Assembly: GCA_003427395.1 (NCBI GenBank)
Contig: BFEA01000061.1
Span: forward strand, 3,773,127 to 3,797,874
Reading direction: 5' to 3'
Length of the DNA: 24,748 bases
Source: Chara braunii
Taxonomy: Eukaryota > Streptophyta > Charophyceae > Charales > Characeae
Shown here one piece after another: positions 1-8,940 of the stretch. How positions within the stretch are numbered: the first letter of the stretch is position 1; every line of letters starts with the position of its first letter. The notes beneath the pieces are model-generated. The model was not told the origin of the DNA. It searched no databases and saw only the letters and a list, made by a program, of their open reading frames with translations. Made by a program: the position numbers and the translations under genes.

Positions 1-180
1 CCGGAAATGGCCCTCAGTTTCAGGCTGAAAACACTCAGGGCCGGAAAGGCCCTGATTTAACCTGAAATGACACAGGGCCTGTAGGCCCTCGTTTTCAGGC
101 TTTCAGGCTGAAACGACACAGGGCCTGTAGGCCCTTGTTTTCAGGCTTTTGGCCTGAAAACGTCACGGGCCTGGAAATGG
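1..180. repeat. Minisatellite of alternating palindromes, unit about 46 bp
   Basis: About four degenerate copies. The clearest start at 71, 117 and 164 (spacing 46 and 47). Each unit alternates two self-complementary blocks: GGGCCT-gt-AGGCCC, and a longer block, GTTTTCAGGC at 137-146 with GCCTGAAAAC at 152-161 (perfect 10-bp arms, 5-nt loop). The array begins at or before the window edge, so its full length is unknown. No coding sense is visible. Confidence 0.85.
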
Positions 181-438
181 CCCGTGCAGCCTGTTGCAGG
201 CGCAGCATGTAACATAGGGCCTGGACACTCATGTTGGTGTTGGCGAGAGCATGCTCTCATTGACATTAGTTTTCAGTGTTACTATTCTTCATTGGTGTTA
301 TATTGGTGCATTTCTGCTATCTGGACACTGATACTATCTGGCCTTCAATGTGATTGTGCATTCTGGTTATTGTCATCTCACCGTTGCTCATTTTCCTAGC
401 ATTAATAAGATAGTGACTGTAGTAGTGCAAGACAGCAG
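181..438. other. Unassigned spacer
   Basis: No recognisable gene. The first bases still carry a decayed echo of the preceding palindromes (GCCTGTTGCAGGC near 188). The rest looks unique. A 71-codon open frame at 184-399 has no family resemblance. Confidence 0.5.
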
Positions 439-439
439 A

Positions 440-489
440 ATTTATTTATTTTTTATTTATTTATTTATTTTATTATTATTATTTTTTTA
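440..489. repeat. A/T-rich low-complexity run (TTTA/TTA)n
   Basis: The run consists of TTTA and TTA repeats ending in a T run. It could be the decayed A-tail of a minus-strand retroposon, but no element body is recognisable beside it. Confidence 0.7.
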
Positions 490-796
490 AAGAAATCCAG
501 CGACCGGCCAAGACACGAGATAAATGAGCAGATAGACGGGTTTGAGACTGCTGATTAGAAGGGGTAAAAGAGGGTCAGAGTTGAGAATGCTGATTAGGAA
601 AGACAGCAAGAGACAATCTGGTAGATGAGTGCTGTAGCGGGATGGGATGATATCCCGATGAAACAAGGCTGAGGAAGCAACTTGCACAGACATAGGAGTG
701 AGAGTATTGGGGACTGAGTCTGAGAAGAACTGAGAGAGGGTGCGCTGGGGAAGGCCGGGGGTTATAGGGTGGGTATAGAGATCTGAGAATTCGGGT
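490..796. other. Unassigned sequence
   Basis: Purine-rich sequence with no recognised feature. A small palindrome GGGAT-gat-ATCCC lies near 645. Long minus-strand open frames across 487-1285 are serine/proline-rich readings of this composition and show no known domain. Confidence 0.4.
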
Positions 797-980
797 GCTG
801 AGGGGTGGGAGGGACAAGGTCCCAGAGGGACTTGGACTACAGAAGTCTGAAGGTCTCAGAGACAGATGCCCAAGGAGTGGGGGCAGCTGAGGGGTGGGCA
901 GGACAGGGTCCCATAGGTAGGGGACTTGGAAGCACTGAAGTCTGAAGGTCTCAGAGACAGATGGCCAAGGAGTAGGGGAA
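797..980. repeat. Tandem duplication, about 90-bp unit, two copies
   Basis: Copy 1 begins with GCTGAGGGGTGGG at 797 and copy 2 with the same string at 886. The later shared block GAAGTCTGAAGG lies at 842 and 937. The copies differ by small indels (offset 89 growing to 95), so this is an old local duplication. Confidence 0.85.
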
Positions 981-1177
981 TTCCATCTCTGATTTAACTG
1001 CTCAACTGATGTATGCTTGGATACGGTTTTCTTCTTCAGAGACACCCATTCTAGTGCTATTGTCGTACGTATGGAATGTATGAGCTTAGCCCCCGATTTC
1101 AGAGCCTGTTGATGAACATTATGGAATCTCCTGTCTCTTTTTTTTTTTTTTTTTTTGGAGAAAACATCGACTATGGG

Positions 1178-1217
1178 TGTAGAAGGGGTGCTGATAAGAG
1201 CAGACACCCCTTCTACA
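1178..1217. repeat. Perfect 13-bp inverted repeat
   Basis: TGTAGAAGGGGTG at 1178-1190 is exactly complementary to CACCCCTTCTACA at 1205-1217, with a 14-nt spacer. Inside the spacer CTG and CAG can extend the stem past a bulged A. Outside, GGG and CCC can pair past a 2-nt bulge. It lies between the T run and the conserved module of the SINE-like copy. Confidence 0.9.
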
Positions 1218-1305
1218 AGCCCAGTTGTTGGATGGCTCCGTTCCATTGGTAAGGAGCTGCACCTGCTGGAAATCGGGTCCAGCATCCCTTTACAACATTA
1301 TACAA

Positions 1306-1435
1306 GAGCCAAAATTATTGTTACTACGGGATTCACCCGTCGTCACATTCACCCCAGATGGGCTCTTGAGCCAAAATTACTGTTACTGTTACTACGGGAT
1401 TAACCCGTCCTTATATTCACACCAGATAGGCCCCT
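1306..1435. repeat. 62-bp tandem duplication
   Basis: Two copies start with GAGCCAAAATTA at 1306 and 1368. Each holds the small hairpin ACGGG(5 nt)CCCGT (1326-1340 and 1394-1408). Copy 2 carries a 6-base TGTTAC expansion. Confidence 0.9.
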
Positions 1436-1490
1436 GAATGAGTGGGGATCCCAGTCAATTGGTCCAAGGCTCCAAGCGCTGTTCTCCGGG

Positions 1491-1823
1491 CAGGGCCGGC
1501 AGCAGGATGTCTCAGCGTTCATAGATGAGTAACAGATACAGCTTTTCCAATGTTTGTGCTCTCACGTGCCATCTGTCTGAAGTCTCATACAAGCTGACAC
1601 TGTTGTCCTCATACTGGTTGTCCACGTCAGCGGCCACAAGACGGCCAGTTGTCCCCATCAGGGCTGGCAGCAGGAGGTCTCAGAGTTCATAGATGAGTGA
1701 CAGCTTTTCAAATGTTTGTACTCTCACGTGCCGTCTGTCTGAAGTCCCATGTGAGTTGGCGCTGTTGTCCTCATACCGGTTGTCCATGTCAGCGGCCACA
1801 AGACGGCCAGTTGTGTCCATCAT
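1491..1823. repeat. About 165-bp tandem duplication
   Basis: Copy 1 (1491-1658) and copy 2 (1659-1823) share long identical blocks, for example CAGCGGCCACAAGACGGCCA, and both contain CTCTCACGTGCC with the palindrome CACGTG. Small indels shift the offset from 168 to 162. The frame is not coding in any convincing way. Confidence 0.9.
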
Positions 1824-1942
1824 CTGCAGCGGCAGTAAGAAGGCGGGATGGCAGAGGGTGAAAGGGGGGGGAGATGGGTTGGAAGAAAAATGGTAGCAAT
1901 GGTATCAGGTGGGGAGCGAGAGGGAGTTACTGCAGGGGGGGG

Positions 1943-3991
1943 TCAGGTTCCATGGCCTGATGGGGATTCTGAGGGATCAAGAGGAAATTGGTCGGGAGGT
2001 AACGAAACCACAAAGACATCGAGTGGTCTCCTCTGCCATGAGGGCTCGTCCGCCCTCCAGTTTTTCCATCTTATGTCGAGGTCATCTAGCAGTTCAGAGA
2101 AGATTTGCCGCGGATCCTGCCAGATCTGGCAGTAGGACTCCCGCAAGGCTTCCTTGAGGGTGGGGTCTCTTTCGTCGTGGTAGTCCTGCTTCATAGTTTT
2201 CCATGCATATTGTGTACTGGACCTGATCTCTTTCTTCTATCGCCTGTTGTGCCTGCTGCAGACCAAACTGACGGCCTTTTCTCTCAAATGAGCACCTAGC
2301 TCTCCAGGCTTGCATGAGGACGCGTAGTCTCATGTACGAGAAGAGGTTAGTGGCGAATGGAGTCGACTGCGCTAGCAAATGTTGTTTTTTTTCCAGCAGG
2401 ATGAGGCCCAAGTCCCATGGGATGTTGACGCCCGTGAGTGAATGGAACGTTGCATCCCACCACCTCCATATTTGGGCAACCATCGGGCACATCAGCAGGC
2501 AGTGCCAAGTGTTGCCCTGGCCGGATGTGTCGCCCTCCCACAGTAGGTGCATATAGGGGACAGCAGGCCTTTCTGCTCAAGATCTGTTCTTGAGACAAGC
2601 CAATCGGGAGTGGGAAGACAGCGGTGTATAATTTGCCATTGCAGGGATCTGAGGTTTGTGTGCATTATTTTCGAGTACTTCTCCCAAGGGATGCAGTTCA
2701 GCAACAGCGGGTTCACCGAAGAGTCTCTCTCCCATCTTCGCAAGATCGTTTGAGTAATCTGCTGTTGTGGGCATGATGCTCTGTACCCTCCTTTGACAAT
2801 GTAATCCAAGATGTGCATGGTTTGTTGGCCCGTCCATTCCCAGTCGTCCAGGTCAAAGGAAAGACAGGCGATGGGTATGGCAGGCTCGTATGCATGGTAA
2901 CCGTTATCTTGGTCACCCACCACTCTCACATTCATTGGCCTAGCCCACGGTTCTGTGGTATCCAGATTTTCATTTCGGGCCAGTTGAAAGAACCGCGCTC
3001 CTGGAACGTGCAGGGTGAAGGCTTCCAATCCACAACTTTCGCCATCAGTGTTGTGCACCCTGTAGATAGTTGGCGGAGTGGGTAGGTCAATATACCTGAC
3101 CACCCAGTCCTATGGTCGAATCGTCGGACCAACTTTTATGGTTTGTCTCCAGGCTAGAGGGAGGGCGTCAATCACTTGGCGGGCCTTTTCGTCCACGTTT
3201 CTAACGTGCTTCAACTTGGCCTGCAGCTGTTTCGATGTAGCCCAATTCTGCTTCATCGGGTTCCAGAGGTCACCAACTGTGTAGATTTCTTTCTTTACCT
3301 AGGTGAGCCGGGGCGAATTAGTTGTGAGCAAAAATGGGTTGCCGGCTTCATCCAAAATGAAGGGGTTGTCGAACAACGGCTGCCTCCATATGGAGTGTCA
3401 TCTATTGGGTGGACACTTTTGTTTAGGGCCGCGCTTGTGGGCCATCCAAAGGCACCAGAAGTCTTTGCGACGAATCTTGACGGCAACCTCTTTAGTTGCC
3501 TTGTCCAATAAACCTGTGTTGTCTCTCTGCCAGTAATGATGAAATCTTTGTTCCATACATCTGTGTTCCTGTCATAAATCTGCAGCCAATTGAGCGTACC
3601 TCGTCCCAGAAGCCACGGGCGATGACACACTCCCACCATAGATGAAGTGAGTCCTCAAGGGTGGCGTGGGGACACACATGCAGATGGTGTCGATGTCCAT
3701 GCCCTTGCTCAAGCACCATGCAACTGTGGGTGTACTCGAGTGAAGATGAAGCCATTGAAGGCCACCCACCTTCACTTTGAGACACCCAAGGATCATCTGG
3801 ATGTAGAAATTAATCCATTCAGGGGAGATCGGGCGTAGGTTGAGGGTTAGGATTTGTGAATACCATTTGTAGAGGTTGTTAGCTTGTAGAGTAGTACTGT
3901 TAGACTGAAGTCTGTAACCACTTTTGGAAGAGTACTTAGTCAAGGGGATCTTAGTAACTGCACCTTTGATACGCAACCTCATGCCCCGCAC
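1943..3991 (-). pseudogene. LINE (non-LTR) ORF2 C-terminal region, decayed
   Basis: Read on the minus strand from 3991, successive open stretches in changing frames give LINE-type text after the reverse transcriptase domain. A zf-RVT cassette lies at about 3608-3676: CPHA, then LEDSLHLWWEC, then ARGFWDEV. Next comes a long region with VAVKIRRKDFW near 3460. A second cassette at about 2459-2600 has LQW, HRCLPTPDW, CTYCG, LLMCP and IWRWW, followed by a charged tail ending at 1943. Frame changes lie near 3670, 3530, 2540 and 2190, and in-frame stops near 3405, 3300 and 3113. The RT and endonuclease domains are not present, consistent with a 5'-truncated insertion. No A-tail adjoins 1943; the nearest T run (1138) belongs to another repeat. 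The family (zf-RVT, often found at the C end of plant LINE ORF2) is clear; the clade is not. Confidence 0.75.
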
Positions 3992-4773
3992 AGCATCCCG
4001 TAACCGATCAGAGTAAATGGGGCGTTATCGAGGATTTTGGGCGGGAGTCTGAACCGCCAGGGCGAAACTGAGGTTCTCACCTCATATCGGAGGGTCCTTC
4101 ACGAAACACCGGCCAACAGGGACAATATCAGAATTGAAAATTTTAGATGATGCAGAGGGGCGGGACATTCGCAAAACCCTGCTTCTGGACTTAGGGATAA
4201 ACGTGCAAAATTCAACCCTACCCGAGAATTGAATGTAAAAGCTCAACAAAAAGAAACGAATCTAGCACCTAACCTACATCAAGTTTACACCACGCTTTTC
4301 GTGAGGACCAAGGAGAAAAGGGACACTTTACGCATTCGAATCAGGCCAACGCAGAATCCTCGTCATCCAACGGTGGTGGGAGCAGAGGCACCAAGGTCCT
4401 GAAGTTCCTGGGAAGAGTTCCCGCATTACGAAAGATATCCACGAACCGGACGGACCCTTCATACCCCGGCAAGGAACACGAGTCCCCAAGCCTACACCAG
4501 CGACAATTGAAATGGGGCTTCCACGTGGCTTGCGCCGTAGGCTAAGGAACCACGGTCAGATCGGTGTACGACAAGATCAGTGAGGGGGAAGAAGACCGAT
4601 CAGTCAACACAAAACCAACTCCCCCTATGTGACACGCATTAGACGGGTTGTAGAAGTGAGCCTCATCGGTTCGCAATAGCCCCCCTCCGGACATCTGCGT
4701 TTGCGATTGAGAAAGGAGGAAGGTCGCTATGGCGGATCGATGCAAGGTTCGAGCGCGGGCAGTTACCTGCACA
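3992..4773. other. Unassigned sequence between LINE and Ty3/gypsy remnants
   Basis: Nothing recognisable on either strand. The base composition is mixed and no repeat shared with the rest of the window was noticed. The 76-codon minus-strand frame at 4542-4772 matches nothing I know. This stretch replaces the missing RNase H end and integrase of the neighbouring gypsy element, so it may be a later insertion or the flank of a deletion. Confidence 0.4.
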
Positions 4774-5790
4774 GATCCATTTCAAGGTCTCATGATCAGA
4801 GAAGACCTTGAAATGGTGTTCCAAAAGATAGTGTTTCCAATGGTTCAATGCCTTGCGCAGAGTGTAGAGCTCACGCATGTAGGTGGAAGTGGCTACCTTT
4901 TTGTTGGGCATGTGTTTGTCGTAGTACTTGAGCGCCCTCAAGCCATCACCGTCATCTTGTTGCAGCACTGCACCAATCCCATACTGGCTCACATCCGTAG
5001 TGACTACGAATGTGGGTTAGGAGTCTCCAATGCGGAGCACATGATAACTTACCAAGGTCTCTTTCAAGGCTCGAAAAGCGGTCTCACATGTTGCATCCCA
5101 CATGTAAGATATATTCTTGATTGTTAGTTTAGACAACGGGCGAGCAATAATAGAAAATTGGGGAAATAACTTTCAATAATACGATGCAAAACCAAGAAAA
5201 AAACGCAGTTCACGGAAGTTCGTGGGTTGAGGCCACTTGCGTATGACCTCAACATTGGTTGCCTCAGGATCAAGGCCTTCAGCAGACAACCGATGCCCAA
5301 GATAGATGGCGTTGTCCCTCCCGAACTAAGATTTCTTTAAGTTGAGATGGAGCTGCGTTTTCTTGAGAATGGTGAACACTTCCTCAAGGTGCTTCATGTG
5401 TTCCTCAATCGATTTGCTGAAAATCAGAATGTCATCAAGATACACAACCACAAATCGACCAATTTGTTTATGGAGGACCTTGTCCATAAGATTAAGATTT
5501 TGGAAGGTGGTCGGTGCGTTGGTGAGACCAAAGGGCATTACGGTGAATTTATAAAGCCCATCGTGAGTTTTGAACACAGTCTTGTGCTGGTCCACAGGTT
5601 CGACTTCAATCTGGTGGTACCCTGACTTGAGGTCGATCTTGAAAAAGACTTTGCACCCACCTACAACATCAAGCAAATCATCTATGCGTGGCAATGGGTA
5701 CACATTCTTCCTTGTGATATGGTTTAGACTGATGTAATTAATACAAATACGGACTTTGTCTCCTTTCTTTGGAATAAACAGGACGGGTGC
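4774..5790 (-). pseudogene. pol: Reverse transcriptase palm/thumb and truncated RNase H
   Basis: One minus-strand frame runs from about 5790 to 4774, interrupted by stops at 5328-5326, 5175-5173 and 5019-5017. RT motifs in order: FIPKKGDK (near 5750), YPLPRIDDLLD, the motif A aspartate in FKIDLKSGYHQ, VMPFGLTNAP, and the catalytic YLDD at 5442-5431 followed by ILIFSKS. After the thumb (YLGHRLSAEGL, FLGFASYY) comes the RNase H domain: TTDVSQYGIGAVLQQ with its first aspartate, the glutamate in MRELYTLRKALNHWKHYLL, and the aspartate in FSDHETLKW. Homology stops there, before the end of RNase H. A small insertion near FQNLNLMDKVL distinguishes it from the usual spacing. In life the enzyme would copy element RNA into DNA inside a Gag particle; this copy cannot. 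Confidence 0.93.
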
Positions 5791-6283
5791 ACCTAATTCA
5801 GATTCACTAGCTAAGGTTGTATCAATCTCATGTTGATCGTCTCATCGATTTGTTTTCGGAGTTCCTCCAACTCGCCGAATCTCATACGGTATACACATTC
5901 CCTTAGAGGAGTTGTGCCTTCGACCAACTCAATCGGCATGTGTTTAATCGATCACATGGGGACTCCACGAGATTCGGTCATAACTTTCAAAAATTGGTCG
6001 AGTAGGCTTTGGATGCTTGTTAGGACCAGCGGGGGACAGGTGCACCAAATTCAGATTCACTAGGCTTTGTGAATCCCGTGTCGATCATCTTATTGATTTG
6101 TTTTCAGAGTTCCTCCAACTCGCTGAATCCCATACAATATACACAACCCCTTAGAGGAGTTGCGCCTTCGACCGACTGAATCGACATGTGTTTGATCGAT
6201 CGCATGGGGACTCCACGGGGTTCGGCCAGAACTTTCGAAAATCGGTTGAGCAGGCTTCGGATGCTTGTTGGGACCGACGGGGG
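5786..6283 (-). repeat. 250-bp tandem duplication inside pol
   Basis: Copy 1 is 5786-6038 and copy 2 is 6039-6283. Shared landmarks are GGTGCACC at 5786 and 6039, GAGTTCCTCCAACTCGC (near 5860 and 6108), and CATGGGGACTCCACG (near 5955 and 6203). Identity by eye is about 85 percent. Both encode the stretch just before and at the start of RT (SIKHMxI, EGxTPLR, CVY, F.ELEEL). Copy 2 still reads in the pol frame up to the duplication edge; copy 1 has a small insertion near 5815 that shifts frame. Confidence 0.9.
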
Positions 6284-6739
6284 AGGGGCATCAGAAAAAA
6301 GACCACCTAAATCAGGTCGCAAATTATTAGTGAAGGCAACCGAATCTGAAGTAGACTCATTTGGAATTATGGAAGTAGATGGAGAAGTAGGCACATTAGG
6401 CAAAGTAAGACTTGTACTAGCCGCAAAAGTAGAAGGCACATGAGTATGACAAACAAAAGCAACATACAATTGTTCTTCCTCCTTGCGCTTGCGCCACTTC
6501 TTGCAGAACTGCATTGCATTGAAATATGTCATTTGGGATTCATTTTTTTTGTCTAATAATACTACGCATTTATTTCCCAAAGCATCATGCAACACAAAGA
6601 GATCAACCTTCCACTCAGTCCATTTGCATTGGGACTGTCGCCAACCCAACCCAAGGAGTGCGTTGAGAGGACATTTATCAAACGCATAGAAGTTGAGTGC
6701 ACGTGTGACTATCTTATCTTTGTCAAAGGTATTGCGCAC
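6104..6739 (-). pseudogene. pol: Pol connector between protease and RT
   Basis: This is the longest uninterrupted piece of the element, 211 codons. Its first part (LLGLGWRQSQCKW, VDLFVLHDALGNKCVVLL) resembles the end of the protease and the following linker. Then come a serine/threonine/proline-rich spacer and the RT entry region: LLNRFSKVLAEPRGVP, SIKHMSIQSVEGATPLRGCV and GFSELEEL. It ends at a TGA at 6106-6104 that replaces a CGA arginine codon kept in the duplicated copy (5858-5856). The stop is therefore a point mutation, not the end of a gene. Confidence 0.85.
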
Positions 6740-6790
6740 ACCTTTGACTGCATGCGTAGAGGAAACAACTTTTGTGTTGCCTGCTTGGGT

Positions 6791-7039
6791 CTAACAAGGG
6801 GCCTGCAACTCTGCTTGCTTCATTCCTAAGCCCACCTTGCGTATCCCATGTGAAGACATGTAGTTAGTTGTTGCACCACAATCAACCACGACATGGAGGT
6901 AGTGGTGGCTAATGAGAAGCTTGAAAAATATCAATTTTCCCGCCTCTTGAGCACACTGGTATTTTATCTCAGCCCAATGCTCAAGGTGGTAGTGGAAGTT
7001 AATCTTTTCAGACTCCTCCCAAGGCTCAACATAGAGCAC
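6791..7039 (-). pseudogene. pol: Retropepsin-like aspartic protease fragment
   Basis: 82 codons. The catalytic motif reads VVVDCGATTNYMS, with D-C-G-A-T at about 6883-6869. The family norm is D-S/T-G-A; cysteine at the second position is seen in some plant gypsy-type proteases, so the site may have been usable. It lies between the zinc knuckle (7179-7220) and the connector (from 6739), as expected for a Gag-Pro-Pol order. The flap and C-terminal part run into the next frame. Confidence 0.8.
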
Positions 7040-7178
7040 ATGACATGCGTCAACCTTGAATCAGCAGATGACGGGGCTTCAAGAGAGGACTATTGATCTA
7101 CAACAGGTCCAGTCTCACTTGTTGTAGAAGGTGTTCATGCCAACTCTACGCCCGATTCGAGTTTCCCTGCAGCCTATA

Positions 7179-7220
7179 ACAACTTTGGACTTTATGGTTG
7201 GGTTTCGGGCAGTGCAGACA
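7179..7220 (-). pseudogene. gag: Gag CCHC zinc knuckle (nucleocapsid)
   Basis: Fourteen codons on the minus strand give CLHCPKPNHKVQSC, a perfect C-x2-C-x4-H-x4-C knuckle, preceded by KKGV and followed by YRLQG. This is the RNA-binding nucleocapsid signature. A TAG follows about 11 codons after it. The segment is in a frame with no good start and would be missed by a start-to-stop search. Confidence 0.85.
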
Positions 7221-7379
7221 AACTCCCTTCTTGATCCTAGCCTTTCATTCACTTTGTTGATCCGAAGGTCAAACCAAGGTTTGGTTGCAGCATCTTCTGG
7301 CCTTGGGATCTTGGCTCCTTTGGGAAGTGGGACATAGTTCTTCCCTGAGTTCTAGTTTGGTCCTTTCACATTGACAGAC

Positions 7380-8640
7380 TTTCTAAGGCACTAAATTGCT
7401 CTTCATCGTTATTGATATCAGATTCATGGGCTGAAGATGAACAGGTTGTATCAGAGTCCTGCTCTTGATCGTCACCAAGAGTGGGGTCATCTGCATATTA
7501 GGCCTCCTCATCAGCCTCCAACAGGTCATGCACAGCAAAGCGGTTGCTGCCTCCAAACCGCTTGTCGCGTAAAGGTTTTTTAAAGTCGTTGTTTGTTGTA
7601 TTGTGCCTCGAGGCTGACTACATTCTGCGTGAGGGAAAGCCAATCCGTGTATCCAATGAGATCTTTGCTTAGGCGATGTGTGTAAGTAGTAGGAACCGCA
7701 CCTTTCATAACATTCATGCATGATTGTGCAATCATTTCCGGACCGGGGGTGGCAAAAAGTTTGCTAACATACAATTGCAGGTTGTGCATGGTGTCCGACC
7801 ACTTGTTGCGCTTGAGATAGTCAAGCTTGTTCCTTACTCTCACAGCAGCATGTGGATATTTATATTGTTTAATCAAGATCTCTTCCAGTGTGGCCACTGG
7901 TGTGGCCTTGAGCCACTGCGTCAGATCGATCTTAGTATATGTGGCTTGCATAGCTTTGACTTCTAAGAAGCCTCGCACGGCGGGCTCGACCTTTGTCCCC
8001 AAAGTCAAGATTGACTCATCAATTGAGTTCCCAACACCTCATGGAGTTGATCTAGGACTCCACGTCTTCCTTGCCTTTGTACTTAGACGGTATTTGTACC
8101 ACCTTTATGTCCACATAGTGACTGCTATAATCGGCACCAGCAAAGGTTGTGTCTGAACTCGAGGCTGCAACAGTTGCATAATTCCCAACATTGTCACTTG
8201 TTGCAAGGGCAGCGGAATGTGCACCTGTTGCAGGTCCTGTTTGAACCACACTTAGAGAAGAAGAAGTAGAGGCATGGAGAGGAGTAAGGACGGACTGGTT
8301 AGCAGCATTGGAGGTAGAAGGGGGAGGAAGCAGAATCTGGGCCTGATGCAGATTTGCCATCTGCGGCATCTAATTATTGTGTTCCTTGGCCTTATCCGCA
8401 ATCTGCGCTTGCCACTTCACTGACCAAGTGACAGTTTATGAGAGCAAGCACATATGTGACCAGATCTTTCTTGACCTCAATGCCAAGCAAGGAGAGGACT
8501 GTTTTGAAGACAGCCTCATGGTCCGTAACAACAATTTTCTGTTTTTCATCCTCTACCTTATCTTCGCTTCCCAGTACCTTGTCGTAGAGGACTTGGAACA
8601 ATGGTTCGTCCTCGTTGTTGGCCGCATCTAGTTTGGGCAT
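7380..8640 (-). pseudogene. gag: Gag (capsid) pseudogene
   Basis: Decayed Gag spread over three frames. 8640-8392: charged N-terminal region, MPKLDAANNEDEPLFQVL onward, whose frame breaks near 8430. 8369-8052: serine/threonine/alanine-rich linker ending IPSKYKGKEDVES, where a TAG (8054-8052) replaces what is likely a tryptophan codon before INSMR. 8008-7580: capsid core with LGTKVEPAVRGFLEV, DLTQWLKATPVATLEE, KLFATPGPEM and GYTDWLSLTQNVVSLEAQ, of retrotransposon Gag type. 7721-7383: acidic stretch leading towards the zinc knuckle. Gag would form the cytoplasmic particle; this copy is broken by at least two frameshifts and one stop. The N-terminal boundary is uncertain because the next DNA is a (CT)n run. 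Confidence 0.7.
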
Positions 8641-8735
8641 TTAAGGTCACTGAGGCCTTTAGTGCTGCAATGTTAGAACTACCGAGGTTTTCAACTGGCA
8701 TCACAGAAAACGATTCAGCAAGTCTGTCAAGATGG

Positions 8736-8737
<2 letters not shown>

Positions 8738-8801
<64 letters not shown>

Positions 8802-8802
8802 N

Positions 8803-8885
<83 letters not shown>
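8738..8885. repeat. (CT)n microsatellite with an unresolved base
   Basis: About 148 bases of pure TC dinucleotides apart from n at 8802. The n probably marks an assembly or consensus uncertainty, so the true length may differ. Long ER- or SL-repeat open frames across it are artefacts. Confidence 0.98.
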
Positions 8886-8888
<3 letters not shown>

Positions 8889-8909
8889 CGCGCGCGCGCG
8901 TGTGCACGT
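8885..8909. repeat. 25-nt alternating pyrimidine-purine (CG/TG) tract
   Basis: Perfect pyrimidine-purine alternation, mostly CG, follows directly on the CT run. Such tracts can adopt Z-DNA under supercoiling (known property); use here is not shown. Confidence 0.9.
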
Positions 8910-8940
8910 CCGCGAGTCTCAATGGCCATCGCAATATGAA

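Larger units (their letters stand above)
1138..1437 (-). mobile_element. SINE-like retroposon, copy 1 (minus strand)
   Basis: A run of 19 T at 1138-1156 is read as the A-tail of a minus-strand retroposon. To its right lies a module (about 1235-1290) shared with 11772-11828 and with both ends of the foldback element at 20387-20849. Its hairpin arms GCTGGA and TCCAGC occupy 1265-1283. A second hairpin, ACGGG/CCCGT, at 1326-1340 corresponds to CCGGG/CCCGG at 11864-11880. No convincing Pol III A and B boxes are visible, so tRNA origin is unproven. The right boundary is uncertain. The 40 bases at 1178-1217 form an extra hairpin absent from copy 2. Confidence 0.5.

Noticed and set aside
575-1285. 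236-codon minus-strand frame
   Set aside because: It runs through a tandem duplication and the T run (lysine string), so it is not a gene.
1138-1943. T run at 1138-1156 as the A-tail of the LINE ending at 1943
   Set aside because: The sequence beside the T run is the SINE-like module shared with 11734-11890, and the gap to the LINE reading frame contains unrelated duplications.
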